From assembly GCA_016721085.1 (NCBI GenBank), contig JADKJI010000017.1:1-64000 (forward strand): DNA of 64,000 bases, written 5' to 3'. The position numbers and the translations under genes were made by a program. This DNA is from Chitinophagaceae bacterium (lineage in GTDB: Bacteria; Bacteroidota; Bacteroidia; Chitinophagales; Chitinophagaceae). Positions 17,659 through 28,686 of this stretch are shown one piece after another. A model generated the notes under the pieces. The model did no database searches. It saw only the letters and a list, made by a program, of their open reading frames with translations, and was not told the DNA's origin. How positions within the stretch are numbered: the stretch's first letter is position 1; each line of letters opens with the position of its first letter.

Positions 17659-20051
17659 ATGAAAAAGCTATTACTCTTTCTATGGAGTATGTGCGGTATT
17701 TTCTTAATTGCCAACGCACAAAACTCGCCCTGTAATGCCTCATTTACTTATCAAATAGACGGATCAATTGTACGCTTCTACCCTGCAGCTACAACCGTAA
17801 ATCATCCCCAAAAACACTTTTGGCTTTTTGGCGATGGTACACTGTCTGATATGCCGAATCCAGTGCATTCCTATAGCGGTCCTGGCACTTATCTGGTGAA
17901 ACATTATAAAGGATTCATTGGAGAATTGTTCTGATTCCTCTTCCGCTACAATCATAATAACTACTCCAACTTGTTCTATTGATCCAAAATTTGAATGGAA
18001 GCGCGATTCTCTTAATTGTAAGAAGATATGGTTCATTAACCAGTCAACACCTATTAGTCCGAATGTTAGGTTTACCTGGAAATTCGGTGATGGAACTTCT
18101 TCAAATGATATAAACCCATCTCATACTTATTCTCAGACTGGCAACTATAATGTTTGCCTTATTATTGATGGCGGAAATAATTGCGTGAAGGAGATTTGTA
18201 AAACAGTGACTATCGCCTGCGATAGCATTCCTTGTTCTCTCCAGATCGATTTTGAATCTAAAAAGGATTCAGTATTTCCCAATAAGATATATTTCTTCAG
18301 TAAGGTGCTTACCCCTCTTACCGTTGTCCCTACTTATAAATGGTCTTTTGGAGATGGAAGCTATTCAACGGATGCCAATCCTGTTCATGCGTATAACCAA
18401 CCAGGTACATATAATGTATGTCTCAGAGTGGCTATCAGCAATACTTGTGTACAGGAATTATGTAAATCAGTGGTTGTAATACCCGTTGGTGATACCTGTC
18501 GCCTTGAAGTGAATTGGAGGATTGAAAGAGATTCTATTTCTCCTAATAAAATCAGATTCATAAATGAAACGATTGTTCCTTCAAGTGGTGCTGTGTACCA
18601 ATGGACGTTTGGAGATGGAACAACTTCCTCAGAAAGAAACCCTGTTCATATATACAATCAGCCTGGTGAGTATAAGGTTTGCTTGTTAGTGAAACTGAAT
18701 AACACATGTATCAAGGAGTCTTGTAAGCCAATAAGGGTGGAAGCTGCTTGTAGACTTGAAGCGAAATATGAATTCAGGGTTGACTCTACTCAAAAGCTGA
18801 AAGTCTATTTCATAAACAAAACAGTCAGTAACCAAACTGCCGTTTATTACAAGTGGAAATTTGGAGATGGCTCAAATTCAACCGATGCCAATCCTGTTCA
18901 CGTTTATCAACAGCCTGGTATTTATGAAGTGTGTTTAGTTGCCGAAACAACGAATGGTTGCAGAAGTGAGTACTGTGCTAAAGTGGAACTTCGCACTGAA
19001 AACTGTTCTATTCAAGCCAAATTTGTTTGGAAGAAAGATTCGATTAACCCAAGTAAAATCTGGTTTACCAATCTTTCACAACCTGTTGGAGCAATTTGGA
19101 GAACATACTGGTCATATGGTGATGGTACGCAATCGCAAGACTTCAACAGTAAGCATGAATATGCACAAGCCGGTAAATACCAGGTTTGCTTGAAAGTGGT
19201 GAGTCTGAATGAGTGCGTGTCATACTACTGTGATTCAGTAATTGTAAGATTGAATGATACTTGCATTAACAGATCCGGTTTTAAATGGGAAGTGGCTTCA
19301 ATAATCCTCTGAATTAAAATTCAAGCCAGAATTCCTGAACAGCAACTGGAAATACTATTGGAAGTTTGGTGATGGAACTATATCTGACAACAGTACACCG
19401 GGTCATAAATTTGAAAAGGCAGGAATCTATACAGTTTGTTTGACTGTAGTTCAGAACACTGGCTGCCAGACAACTACTTGCAGGCAAGTGGTTGTAGGAA
19501 CCTCCTGTGATGCTGCAACGGTGAAATTTGAGTATGTGCGTGATTTGAACCGCCCCAATAAGATCAGTTTTATAGCAATAAGTAACCAATCGATAGTTAA
19601 ACAGAAATGGATCATAAAGCGGGATAGTACCGTTAATGGGTTCCCTTATACGGTAGTGCTTACCTCTAATAACCCTACTTTCATCTTCCCATTCACTGGC
19701 AGCTATACGGTTTGTCTGGAAGCAACCACTCTAAATGGCTGTGTTAAACAGTATTGTGAGCGGATTGTGATTGAAAAGGTGGTTATGGCTCCCGGTTTGG
19801 TGAATCCAATAACCGTTTCACCCAACCCTGCACGCAGTGTGGCTCGTATACAGTTAAAACTGGAAAACCCTACGGCAGTGAGCGTTACGGTCCTGGATGG
19901 CGCAGGATCAGTGAAATGGATACAGTTGGTTAACGGCGTTTCAGGCAATAATACCATTGCCCTGCCCGTTGAGCAACTGAGCCAGGGACAATATCTTGTG
20001 AAGCTGGTTTTTGCCAACCAGATTCGCTGGACGAGGTTCCAGAAAATGTAA
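17659..20051 (+). CDS. PKD-repeat surface protein with C-terminal sorting domain (frameshifted)
   Basis: About 798 codons with a signal peptide (MKKLLLFLWSMCGIFLIANAQ). Eight PKD-like repeats of roughly 90 residues each follow, with the pattern W-FGDGT-S-NPVH-Y-QPG-Y-VCL and paired Cys (C...CK). A C-terminal segment (VSPNPARSVARIQL ... GQYLVKLVF) is typical of type IX secretion sorting domains. Indels near 17925 and 19305 break the frame. It is probably a secreted adhesin or matrix protein. It lies 12 bp before an ECF sigma factor gene, suggesting co-regulation. Confidence 0.85.
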
Positions 20052-20062
20052 ATGGTAGCTTA

Positions 20063-20605
20063 TTGACGCCCACACCTGCCGATATTGAACTAATTACCGG
20101 TTGTATCAATAACAGCCGTAAGGCCCAGGAACAGTTGTATCAACGGTTCTATGGGCCTATGGCTTCTTTATGCCTTCGCTACACAAGAAATGAAGAAGAT
20201 GCTATCGAAGTAATGCATAACGGCTTTTTGAAAGTATATAAGAAGATTCATACGTATGATTCCAGCAAGGCATCACTCTATACCTGGATCAGGAAGATCA
20301 TGGTAAATGGTGCTATCGATTTCATTCGTCAGAGAAGTAAGTTTTCGATTGTAGACTTGGAAAAAGCGAATGAACCTGGTATTGATGAAGAAGCTGTACA
20401 GCGATTATCATCACAGGAACTGTTGAAATTGGTACAGAAATTATCTCCTGCTACACAAATGGTTTTTAACCTGTATGTGATAGAAGGATATAACCATAGG
20501 GAAATAGGAGAGCTCGTAGGGATTAGCGAAGGCACCAGCAAGTGGCACCTGAGTGAAGCCCGCAGACAACTCCAAACTTTATTACAAACACTGCAAGTGA
20601 AGTGA
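20063..20605 (+). CDS. ECF RNA polymerase sigma factor
   Basis: A 180-residue sigma-70 family protein. Region 2 covers about 20-95 (FYGPMASLCLRYTRNEEDAIEV, TWIRKIMVNGAID) and region 4 about 120-175 (LSPATQMVFNLYVIEGYNHREIGELVGISEGTSKW). The best start is TTG at 20063, as no in-frame ATG precedes region 2. It sits between the PKD protein and an anti-sigma-like protein whose ATG follows its stop by 1 bp. That arrangement is typical of sigma/anti-sigma pairs. Confidence 0.92.
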   Translation: MTPTPADIELITGCINNSRKAQEQLYQRFYGPMASLCLRYTRNEEDAIEVMHNGFLKVYKKIHTYDSSKASLYTWIRKIMVNGAIDFIRQRSKFSIVDLEKANEPGIDEEAVQRLSSQELLKLVQKLSPATQMVFNLYVIEGYNHREIGELVGISEGTSKWHLSEARRQLQTLLQTLQVK

Positions 20606-20606
20606 G

Positions 20607-22400
20607 ATGAACGAGAAAAATTCATACGAAAAACACCTGGCGGAGAGGTTCGAGCAACTGCCTCCTCCCGGTAGCGCCAGTGAACACTGGCCTCAAATGA
20701 AGGCATTGCTCGATAAGGACCTTCCCGAAGGCGGAGGCAAGGGTCCTGGTGGCTTTGGCCGCTGGTGGCTGTATGCCCTCGTAGGAGGAATTATTGTAAC
20801 AGCCACTTTGTGGTTTAGCAATATCGGTTCAACGTCAGATAGTGAAAATGCACCGGTAGTTAGTTCTGTAAATACTACTGCAGAAGAAAAAGAAAAACAA
20901 GTTGCTATTATTGAATCAAATAAAAATACAAACGCTGAAACCGTAAAAAATAATAACGCCACAGGAAATAGTCAGCAAACAACATCAGCTTCAGATGATG
21001 CAACTTCTGCATCAACTATTGTAAATGATAATAGCACTGCTACAAATTTAAAAACAAAGGAGACAAAGAGCGAGAATGTTGTATCAACAGTATCACCTGA
21101 ACCTCAAAAAAATGCCAGCTTGGGTAAGCCTGGTAATTCCGTTGCAACAACAGAAACTAATAAAGGCAAAAACACTTTATCGAGTGTAACAACATCAAAA
21201 GAAAACAAATCGAATATTGACAAAAAATCGACACTTAATTTAGTAGCATCAAATAGTGAAAAGAAAAGAACAGTTTCAGTAAAAGACAAGAAGAAAAAAG
21301 AACTTGTCGTAAGTGCTGTGGTAGCCGCTGGAACTGTTCAGAATAACAACAAGGTTGTTAATCAGAGAAACGGGAAGAATGACAAGAATAAGAAGAATAT
21401 TCAACTGGATTTGTTTTCAAATGATGGTTCAGGAAATGCAAATTCAATATTTTCTTTAGCAAGTTTGCCCGATAATGGTTCAGAAAAAGCGAAACCTACA
21501 AAAGTTCGTATTCCAGTTGTATCATTTCATCAGCAACTTGTCGGTCCCGAAACAGCTATCCCTGATTCCATAAATGCCGACTATGCATTTATGGTAAACC
21601 CAAAGCCTTTGCAGTTACCGGCGCCCTCACGATTCAAGACAGAAACCGCACGCACACGTGCCTTAAAAAACAGGATCGTAGGATCGGGTGATGATAAACA
21701 ATTTGTAATAGGACTTTCTTTGCCATTAGCTTTTCCAATTGGATCACAAGAAAACCTGGCTTTTAATATAAATGCAAAGTCGAATAAGCTTTCAGACTTT
21801 TTGCCAGTTCCTCATTTCCAGTATCACTTGAGCGATAAGGCTTATCTGCAGACTGAGTTGCAATTTATAGCCCCTCAATACATTCAATCTGTATTGTTAT
21901 TCCAGACTAAGAAAGAAGTGGTTTCTGCTACAAACTATAGATTTATGACCAGTTCAATCTATGCCAGGAAATTGTATTACTTCAACCTGCCTGTTGTAGC
22001 TTATTATAGCCCTTTCAAGAATTTTTATCTGGGGACAGGACTTCAGTATTCAAAACTCTTAAGTGGTATTGCATTATATGAAGACAAAGTGGCGACATCA
22101 ATGCAGCCTGGAGCAAATGATAGTCTCTTTAGATCAACATTTAAGAAATTCAGAAACGACAGCGTTTCAAATAAGCTGGCAGGTCATGATTTCAGATTCA
22201 TATTTGATGCGAATTATTACTGGCACCGATTTACTGTTGGAATGAGGTATACACAAGGATTATCCAATTTCGTTAGTATTCAGCTTACTAATAATACCCC
22301 TCTTTATACCGACAGAAACAAATCTTTGCAGTTTTATTTGCGATATAATTTATGGGAAGACATGCGAAAGAAAAAGCCTGCCTTAATGGCCTGGCGTTGA
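20607..22400 (+). CDS. Anti-sigma-like N-terminus fused to an outer-membrane-type beta domain
   Basis: An intact 597-residue protein. Residues 1-50 are cytoplasm-like (LAERFEQLPPPGSASEHWPQM), followed by one TM helix (53-71) and an extended low-complexity Asn/Ser/Thr/Lys linker (about 75-270). The C-terminal region (about 365-590) has alternating beta strands like outer-membrane barrels (FVIGLSLPLAFP, YLQTELQFIAPQ, FYLGTGLQYSKL, FTVGMRYTQGLSNF). Translational coupling to the sigma gene supports an anti-sigma role. The span from inner-membrane helix to possible barrel is unusual. Function is inferred. Confidence 0.65.
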   Translation: MNEKNSYEKHLAERFEQLPPPGSASEHWPQMKALLDKDLPEGGGKGPGGFGRWWLYALVGGIIVTATLWFSNIGSTSDSENAPVVSSVNTTAEEKEKQVAIIESNKNTNAETVKNNNATGNSQQTTSASDDATSASTIVNDNSTATNLKTKETKSENVVSTVSPEPQKNASLGKPGNSVATTETNKGKNTLSSVTTSKENKSNIDKKSTLNLVASNSEKKRTVSVKDKKKKELVVSAVVAAGTVQNNNKVVNQRNGKNDKNKKNIQLDLFSNDGSGNANSIFSLASLPDNGSEKAKPTKVRIPVVSFHQQLVGPETAIPDSINADYAFMVNPKPLQLPAPSRFKTETARTRALKNRIVGSGDDKQFVIGLSLPLAFPIGSQENLAFNINAKSNKLSDFLPVPHFQYHLSDKAYLQTELQFIAPQYIQSVLLFQTKKEVVSATNYRFMTSSIYARKLYYFNLPVVAYYSPFKNFYLGTGLQYSKLLSGIALYEDKVATSMQPGANDSLFRSTFKKFRNDSVSNKLAGHDFRFIFDANYYWHRFTVGMRYTQGLSNFVSIQLTNNTPLYTDRNKSLQFYLRYNLWEDMRKKKPALMAWR

Positions 22401-22423
22401 GTACCTTTGTAAAAAGCTTCCAT

Positions 22424-22832
22424 ATGAAACAGCTAGCCTTATTAGTATTTTGTGGCCTGCTGGCCATGAATACTTTTTCTCAACAACGAGTTCCTGTAAC
22501 AAAGTCGAATATCCAGCAACTTCAGAAGCTCAAAATAGTTGCCGTAGCAAAAAACAGTGAACTGGATGTGGTATCAAGAATGAATGATATGGAATCCCAT
22601 ATGACCAATCTTCAGGAACGACAATTACAATTACAAAAAAGAACTCGAGGCTTTACAAAAACAGCAGGGAGAATTAAAGGACAAGCTGGATTCAATGACT
22701 GAAATGTCTGAAACAACGGCAATGCGATTACAGATGATGATGGATCGTCGTTCAAAATTCATGGAGACATTGAGTAATATGCTGAAGAAGATGGCGGCAA
22801 CTTCGGATTCAATAAAACAGAACCTAAAGTGA
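22424..22832 (+). CDS. Small exported coiled-coil protein (frameshift near 22640)
   Basis: About 136 codons with a signal peptide (MKQLALLVFCGLLAMNTFSQ). A heptad-rich coiled coil follows (LQERQLQLQKKELEALQKQQ after correcting one indel near 22640), with a Met/Lys-rich tail ending SIKQNLK at 22832. It overlaps no other gene and follows the barrel-like gene by 23 bp, so it is the fourth gene of the PKD/sigma cluster. Function unknown. It could be a periplasmic spacer or chaperone. Confidence 0.65.
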
Positions 22833-22833
22833 A

Positions 22834-24687
22834 TTAGCGGGTGAACAATTTCTCCAGATAATCTTTCTTGAACTCGATATAGGTAGGACTGCCGTTCGCG
22901 GTCATATTTGGCTGTGAGCATTGAAACAGTTCTTCAACGAGTGACTGCATTTCTTTCTGTCCTAATGAAGTGCCTGCTTTAACTGATTGTTGTAAAGCGA
23001 GGGAGCGGGTAATTTTTTCTCTTCTGGAGAATTTCAGTTCACTACTGAAATGCTTGTATTGTTCCAGCAAATTTTCAATAGTTTGTTTTTCATATCCAGG
23101 AGCCAGATCAGCTGGAGTTCCTTGAATTACAAATGAACCCTGCCCAAATGGTTCTACCAGATAACCAAGATCGTTAAGGTCAAGTCTTAATTCTTCCAAC
23201 AATACTGCATCTGCTGTAGAAAGTGTAAGCGTTACAGGGAAAAGACTTTGTTGTGCAGCAATCTTCTTCCCTTGTGATGATGCGGTAAATCGTTCGTACA
23301 GAATTCTTTCATGAGCCAGTTGTTGGTTCACTAAAACAAAACCTCTGTTTGTAGGAACAACTATATAACTGTTGTGTAATTGTGTGAATGTGGCATCGGT
23401 ATCTACCATTAAATCCATTCTTTGCTGAATAGGCAAATCATAAGAACTGCCACTCGTAGCTTCTTCTCTTTTTAATCTGTCTATCAGTGATTCAAATGGT
23501 TGTCCAGTAGTTCCTGATCCCAAGCCACTTGATTCTCTTCCCCCTGATGATACGGTATGTGCCTGGTGTCTTTGCGTGAAATTCCTGAAGATGTCTGACG
23601 ATTGGGCTGCGGCTTGTTTGTCTTCAGTAAATGGCTTTGTTACGGCATCCAACTGCTGAATGGTTGGATCCAAATCAAATTCCAATGTTGGTGTTACACT
23701 GAATTGAGCCAATGCATGTTTTACTGCAGATTGTACAAAGGCATAAACAATTTTCTCATCTTCAAATTTGATCTCCTGTTTGGTCGGATGTACATTGATA
23801 TCTAATTGAGCAGGATCAAGGTCAATGAAAAGAACATATAGTGGGAAGCTGTCACTTGCAATCAAATCCTGATAGGCATTCATCAAAGCATGATGCAGGT
23901 AGGGACTTTTTATAAAACGGTTGTTTACAAAGAAGTATTGATCGCCTCTTGTTTTCTTAGCGGTCTCAGGCTTTCCGACAAAACCATAGATGTTGAGGTA
24001 GTCGGTCTTTTCCTGAACAGTAACCAATCGGGCATTGTATTGAGATCCTAATATTTGTACGATCCTTTGTTTAAGAGTTCCTTTTTCCAGATGAAATACC
24101 TGCTGGCCATTACTGGTTAATGTAAACAGTATTTCAGGAAACGCCATTGAGACTCTTATGAACTCATCAACGATATGACGCATTTCAGCGGCATTGCTTT
24201 TCAGGAAATTCCTGCGGGCAGGAATATTGAAGAAAAGGTTCTTCATAGCAATGCTGGTACCTCTTACAGTAGCTATCGGTTCCTGCTTTAATACCTGGCT
24301 GTTTTCGATTTCTATATACACCCCCATTTCAGCTTCTGCTGTTTTGGTCTTCAGTTCCACCTGGGCTACAGCGGCAATAGAAGCCAATGCTTCCCCCCTG
24401 AATCCCATTGTTTTGATTCTGAAAAGGTCTTCTATGTTTGAGATCTTGGAAGTGGCATGTCTTTCAAAACACATCCTGGCATCTGTATCACTCATTCCCT
24501 TACCATTATCAATTACCTGGATAAGTGATTTGCCGGCATCATTTATAAGTAACTTAATTTCAGTAGCTCCCGCATCCACAGCATTTTCCAATAGTTCCTT
24601 CACAGCACTTGCAGGGCGCTGTATCACTTCACCAGCTGCTATCTGGTTGGCGATATTATCGGGTAATAATTGAATGCTGTCGGCCAA
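22834..24687 (-). CDS. mutL: DNA mismatch repair protein MutL
   Basis: About 617 residues. GHL ATPase motifs are ELLENAVDAGAT, DNGKGM, RHATSKI and GFRGEALASI. Then come the transducer domain (NRFIKSPYLHHALMNAY, DINVHPTKQEIKF) and a C-terminal dimerisation domain. I prefer the TTG at 24687 (LADSIQLLPDN), because the longer form from 24813 would start upstream of a TAnnTTTG box at 24783-24790. The endonuclease motif DQHAxxE reads NQQLAHE and the CPHGRP-like site reads NGSP, so nicking activity is doubtful. Convergent with the coiled-coil gene (1 bp apart). Confidence 0.93.
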   Translation of the reverse strand: MADSIQLLPDNIANQIAAGEVIQRPASAVKELLENAVDAGATEIKLLINDAGKSLIQVIDNGKGMSDTDARMCFERHATSKISNIEDLFRIKTMGFRGEALASIAAVAQVELKTKTAEAEMGVYIEIENSQVLKQEPIATVRGTSIAMKNLFFNIPARRNFLKSNAAEMRHIVDEFIRVSMAFPEILFTLTSNGQQVFHLEKGTLKQRIVQILGSQYNARLVTVQEKTDYLNIYGFVGKPETAKKTRGDQYFFVNNRFIKSPYLHHALMNAYQDLIASDSFPLYVLFIDLDPAQLDINVHPTKQEIKFEDEKIVYAFVQSAVKHALAQFSVTPTLEFDLDPTIQQLDAVTKPFTEDKQAAAQSSDIFRNFTQRHQAHTVSSGGRESSGLGSGTTGQPFESLIDRLKREEATSGSSYDLPIQQRMDLMVDTDATFTQLHNSYIVVPTNRGFVLVNQQLAHERILYERFTASSQGKKIAAQQSLFPVTLTLSTADAVLLEELRLDLNDLGYLVEPFGQGSFVIQGTPADLAPGYEKQTIENLLEQYKHFSSELKFSRREKITRSLALQQSVKAGTSLGQKEMQSLVEELFQCSQPNMTANGSPTYIEFKKDYLEKLFTR

Positions 24688-24782
24688 TTTATCGTAATTT
24701 GAAGTCCTGAATTTTTGTCCGGATGCTTGATATACAAGCCCTGAGAGGCTTTTGTATGGATTTTCCCAAAACAGCCGGGCGG

Positions 24783-24790
24783 CAAATTTA
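24783..24790 (-). promoter_or_regulatory. Putative mutL -7 box
   Basis: TAAATTTG on the minus strand fits TAnnTTTG. It lies about 95 bp before the favoured TTG start and within the longest possible mutL ORF, so it argues against the long start. No clear -33 element. Confidence 0.4.
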
Positions 24791-24821
24791 CATTGAATAA
24801 TCGTAAGCCCCATTTGATTGT

Positions 24822-27611
24822 ATGAAGAGAAGCCTCCTTTTTTTAATTTTTAGTTGTATCGCTTTTGGCAGCTATTCCCAGCACCATTCAAATCTCGATG
24901 CAGCAGCCTGGGTGGATAGCGTTTTTAAGACCCTCAGCAAAGACGATAAGATAGCCCAACTTTTTATTGTACGCAGTTCGGGACCAGCTGTAGCCCCTTC
25001 CCCCATCGCCACTTTTTATGATAAGGAAGTGGAGGAAGCCATCCTTAAATATAAAGTGGGAGGAATTTGCGTGTTTCAGGGTGGACCACAACAACAAACT
25101 CAACGAATCAATAATTTCCAGCAGCTATCTAAAACGCCATTGTTGGTAACCATTGATGGTGAATGGGGGCTTGGAATGCGGATGGATAGTGTTGCCCCCT
25201 TGCCAAGACCCATGATGCTTGGTGCTGTTCAGGATGGTTCTATTGTATATCAGTATGGAAGGGTGGTAGGACAGCAATGTAAGCGTATGGGTATTCAGGT
25301 GAACTATGCACCTGTTATGGATATCAACAACAATCCCGATAATCCAGTAATCAATGACCGTTCTTTTGGTGAAGATAAGTTTAAGGTAACTGCCTGGGGT
25401 ATTCGATATATGAAAGGAATGCAGGATGAAGGGATATTGACTGTTGCAAAACATTTTCCAGGACATGGCGATGTATCCGTTGATTCCCATCTCGATCTAC
25501 CTGTAATTTCAAAATCACGGGCTGAATTGGATTCATTGGAATTATATCCTTTCCGCGAAGCAATCAATGCAGGTATTGATGGAGTGATGTCGGCGCATTT
25601 ATCTGTTCCTGCAATATATAATACAGCTAATATGCCAACATCTATTTCCTATAAGAATATCACATCCTTGTTAAGGAAGGAATTAGGCTTTAAAGGACTG
25701 ACTTTTACTGATGCACTGGAGATGAAAGGGGTGACTAAGTTTTTCCCTGGTGGAGAAATTTCTCTTCAGGCTGTATTGGCTGGAAATGATATGTTGTGTT
25801 TACCTGCAGATATCCCCGGAAGCATTGCCCTGATAAAAAAGGCATTGAAGAAAAGAAAATTGAAGTGGGATGATATTGATGAAAGGGTGAAACGAATTCT
25901 GGCAGCAAAGTATAAAGCAGGATTATCTAATTGGACACCAATCAACCCTTATCATATAACAAGCGATCTCAATAAGGATATTGCAACAACAACAAGACTG
26001 ATAGCTGAGAATGCAATCACTTTATTGAGAAGTAACGATCCTGCTATTTTCCCATTAAGAAAAGGAAGAAAGATTGCCTATGTTGGAATCGGGCTTACGA
26101 AAGATAACGAGATGACCCGTCAGGTGCGGAACGATTTTGATGCTCAGGTATATTATTTCGATTATAAACAACCCCTAGAGAAAGCAAGCCTGTTACTTAA
26201 TTATTTAAAGTCGCAATATGATGCTGTTATTATAGGGCTGCATAATTACAGCCGCCGACCAGCAAATAATTTCGGCATTTCTGAAGCGGCTCAATACCTG
26301 GTGCAACAACTGCAGCAGCAACAACATACTATCACATTTGTGTTTGGTAATCCTTACGTAATAAAAAACTATTGCAATAGTAATGTGCTGATTGCTTGTT
26401 ATGAAGACGATGCCATTACGCAGGCCACTGCGGCTGATATTTTATATGGAAGGGTATTGGCAAAAGGAAAATTACCTGTTACGGTTTGCGAGTCGTTTAA
26501 ATATGGCGATGGAATTATGGCGCAGCGTATGATGGAAAGAGCGCCTGCCGCTGATCTTGGCTTTAATACGAACAAACTCAGGCAAATCGATTCAATAGTT
26601 ACAGATGCTATTGCAAAAAGAGCTATCCCAGGTGCAGTAGTATTGGTAGCAAAAGACGGAGAGATTGCTTATGAGAAATCATTCGGATTCCTCACTTATG
26701 ATAGTACAGAAGCAGTTTATCCTGAAACCATTTATGATCTCGCTTCAGTTACTAAGATAATGGCCACAACTGTTTCTGTAATGAAATTGTATGATGAAGG
26801 CAAAATTGATCTTCAAAAAACAGTGGGTGATTACCTGCCTTGGGTAAGAGGAAGTAATAAGGCTAATATAAAGTTGTGGGATGTTATACTGCATCAGGCT
26901 GGACTTAAAGCCTACATACCATTTTACAAAGAGACAGTAGATACAGCTTTAGCAAGTATTCCTTTGTACAACTACTATTCTTATCGCTCCGATTCAATTC
27001 ATCGGGTTAGGGTAGCGGAAAATATGTATCTGCGGAACGATTTTATTGATACCATTCGAACCCGCATATTACAAAGCGAAGTGAAAGAGCCTGGTAAATA
27101 TTTGTATAGCGACAATGATTTCATCTTTTTAGGGATGATCGTGGAAGCTGTTTCTGGCCGACCGCTCGAGAGATATGTAAAAGAAGAGTTTTATGATGCT
27201 TTGTTTGGTGGTGTTGCCGGACATGCTGGATTGTTCAGTAATGCTTACGATCTCTCTGTTTTGGGAGAAGTACTATTGAGAGGAGGGGAGCTGAATGGCA
27301 TCCGATTCTTCAAGAAAGAGACTGTCGATTATTTCACTTCGTATCAAAGCAATACCCGCCGTGGGCTTGGTTGGGATAAACCCGAACGTGATAATGCTAC
27401 TAACAAGGATCCCTATCCTGCATTATCAGCATCGCCTGCCACATTCGGTCACACGGGTTTCACCGGAACCTGTATCTGGATGGATCCTGTACATCATCTT
27501 ACTTTCATTTTGTTAAGTAACAGGGTGCATAATAATGGGGATGCGAATAAGTTTGGAAGGATGAATGTGCGGCCGAAGGTTTTGGAGACGATATATCAGG
27601 CGTTGAAGTGA
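24822..27611 (+). CDS. GH3 beta-N-acetylhexosaminidase fused to serine beta-lactamase-like domain
   Basis: A 929-residue exported protein (signal peptide 1-19). The N-terminal GH3/NagZ-type domain has KHFPGHG (210-216), DSH (221-223) and a candidate nucleophile Asp297 (FTDALEMKG). The C-terminal class C beta-lactamase fold (from about 590) has SxxK Ser642-Lys645 (ASVTKIM), YSDND near 765 and an HTGFTGT motif. It probably acts in cell-wall recycling. Near codon 795 (27190) YVKEEFYD runs straight into ALFGGVAGHAGLF. Homologues have about 45 more residues there, so a segment seems missing without loss of frame. Confidence 0.85.
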   Translation: MKRSLLFLIFSCIAFGSYSQHHSNLDAAAWVDSVFKTLSKDDKIAQLFIVRSSGPAVAPSPIATFYDKEVEEAILKYKVGGICVFQGGPQQQTQRINNFQQLSKTPLLVTIDGEWGLGMRMDSVAPLPRPMMLGAVQDGSIVYQYGRVVGQQCKRMGIQVNYAPVMDINNNPDNPVINDRSFGEDKFKVTAWGIRYMKGMQDEGILTVAKHFPGHGDVSVDSHLDLPVISKSRAELDSLELYPFREAINAGIDGVMSAHLSVPAIYNTANMPTSISYKNITSLLRKELGFKGLTFTDALEMKGVTKFFPGGEISLQAVLAGNDMLCLPADIPGSIALIKKALKKRKLKWDDIDERVKRILAAKYKAGLSNWTPINPYHITSDLNKDIATTTRLIAENAITLLRSNDPAIFPLRKGRKIAYVGIGLTKDNEMTRQVRNDFDAQVYYFDYKQPLEKASLLLNYLKSQYDAVIIGLHNYSRRPANNFGISEAAQYLVQQLQQQQHTITFVFGNPYVIKNYCNSNVLIACYEDDAITQATAADILYGRVLAKGKLPVTVCESFKYGDGIMAQRMMERAPAADLGFNTNKLRQIDSIVTDAIAKRAIPGAVVLVAKDGEIAYEKSFGFLTYDSTEAVYPETIYDLASVTKIMATTVSVMKLYDEGKIDLQKTVGDYLPWVRGSNKANIKLWDVILHQAGLKAYIPFYKETVDTALASIPLYNYYSYRSDSIHRVRVAENMYLRNDFIDTIRTRILQSEVKEPGKYLYSDNDFIFLGMIVEAVSGRPLERYVKEEFYDALFGGVAGHAGLFSNAYDLSVLGEVLLRGGELNGIRFFKKETVDYFTSYQSNTRRGLGWDKPERDNATNKDPYPALSASPATFGHTGFTGTCIWMDPVHHLTFILLSNRVHNNGDANKFGRMNVRPKVLETIYQALK

Positions 27612-27660
27612 TAAGTCTGGGAGTTTAGAGTCCGGAAGTCCGAGGAAGTCCGGAAGAAAA
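27612..27660. repeat. AGTCCGGAAGTCC repeat, left arm of a large inverted repeat
   Basis: Degenerate CCGGAAGTCCGAGGAAGTCCGG words follow the GH3 gene. AGTTTAGAGTCCGGA (from 27622) is mirrored, imperfectly, by TCCGACTCTCTAAACT at 28670-28685, next to the convergent TRIC gene. Confidence 0.7.
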
Positions 27661-27693
27661 TACATTATTAGACCTTTCCAAAAAAAAATTTTT

Positions 27694-28430
<737 letters not shown>

Positions 28431-28530
28431 CGTTGGTCGATCCATAAAGTTTAGGGGAAAAATTGTTTAGGATATGAATGTAAGGAGAAGACTAACGCTT
28501 TATAATAGCCCAGAAGTTAAAGAAATTGTA

Positions 28531-28686
28531 AATGGAGAAGGAGTCCGAAAGTCGAAAGTCCTAATCGGGGGGGGGGGCTGAGTATTAAGTCCGAGGATAT
28601 TACCCCCCAAAGTAGAATTTTCCGACTTTCGGACTCCGCAACTGCCTTCACGGACATTCCCGGACTTCTCCGACTCTCTAAACTCA
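28531..28686. repeat. AGTCCGAAAGTC inverted repeat, right side
   Basis: An exact 15-bp inverted pair (28540-28554 and 28623-28637: GGAGTCCGAAAGTCG) encloses a 10-base G run (28567-28576) and a C run. Further CGGACTTC words extend to the TRIC stop. Same motif class as 14268-14692. Confidence 0.8.

Noticed and set aside
24194..24673. 159-residue plus-strand ORF
   Set aside because: It lies antisense within mutL, whose conserved ATPase motifs occupy this region.
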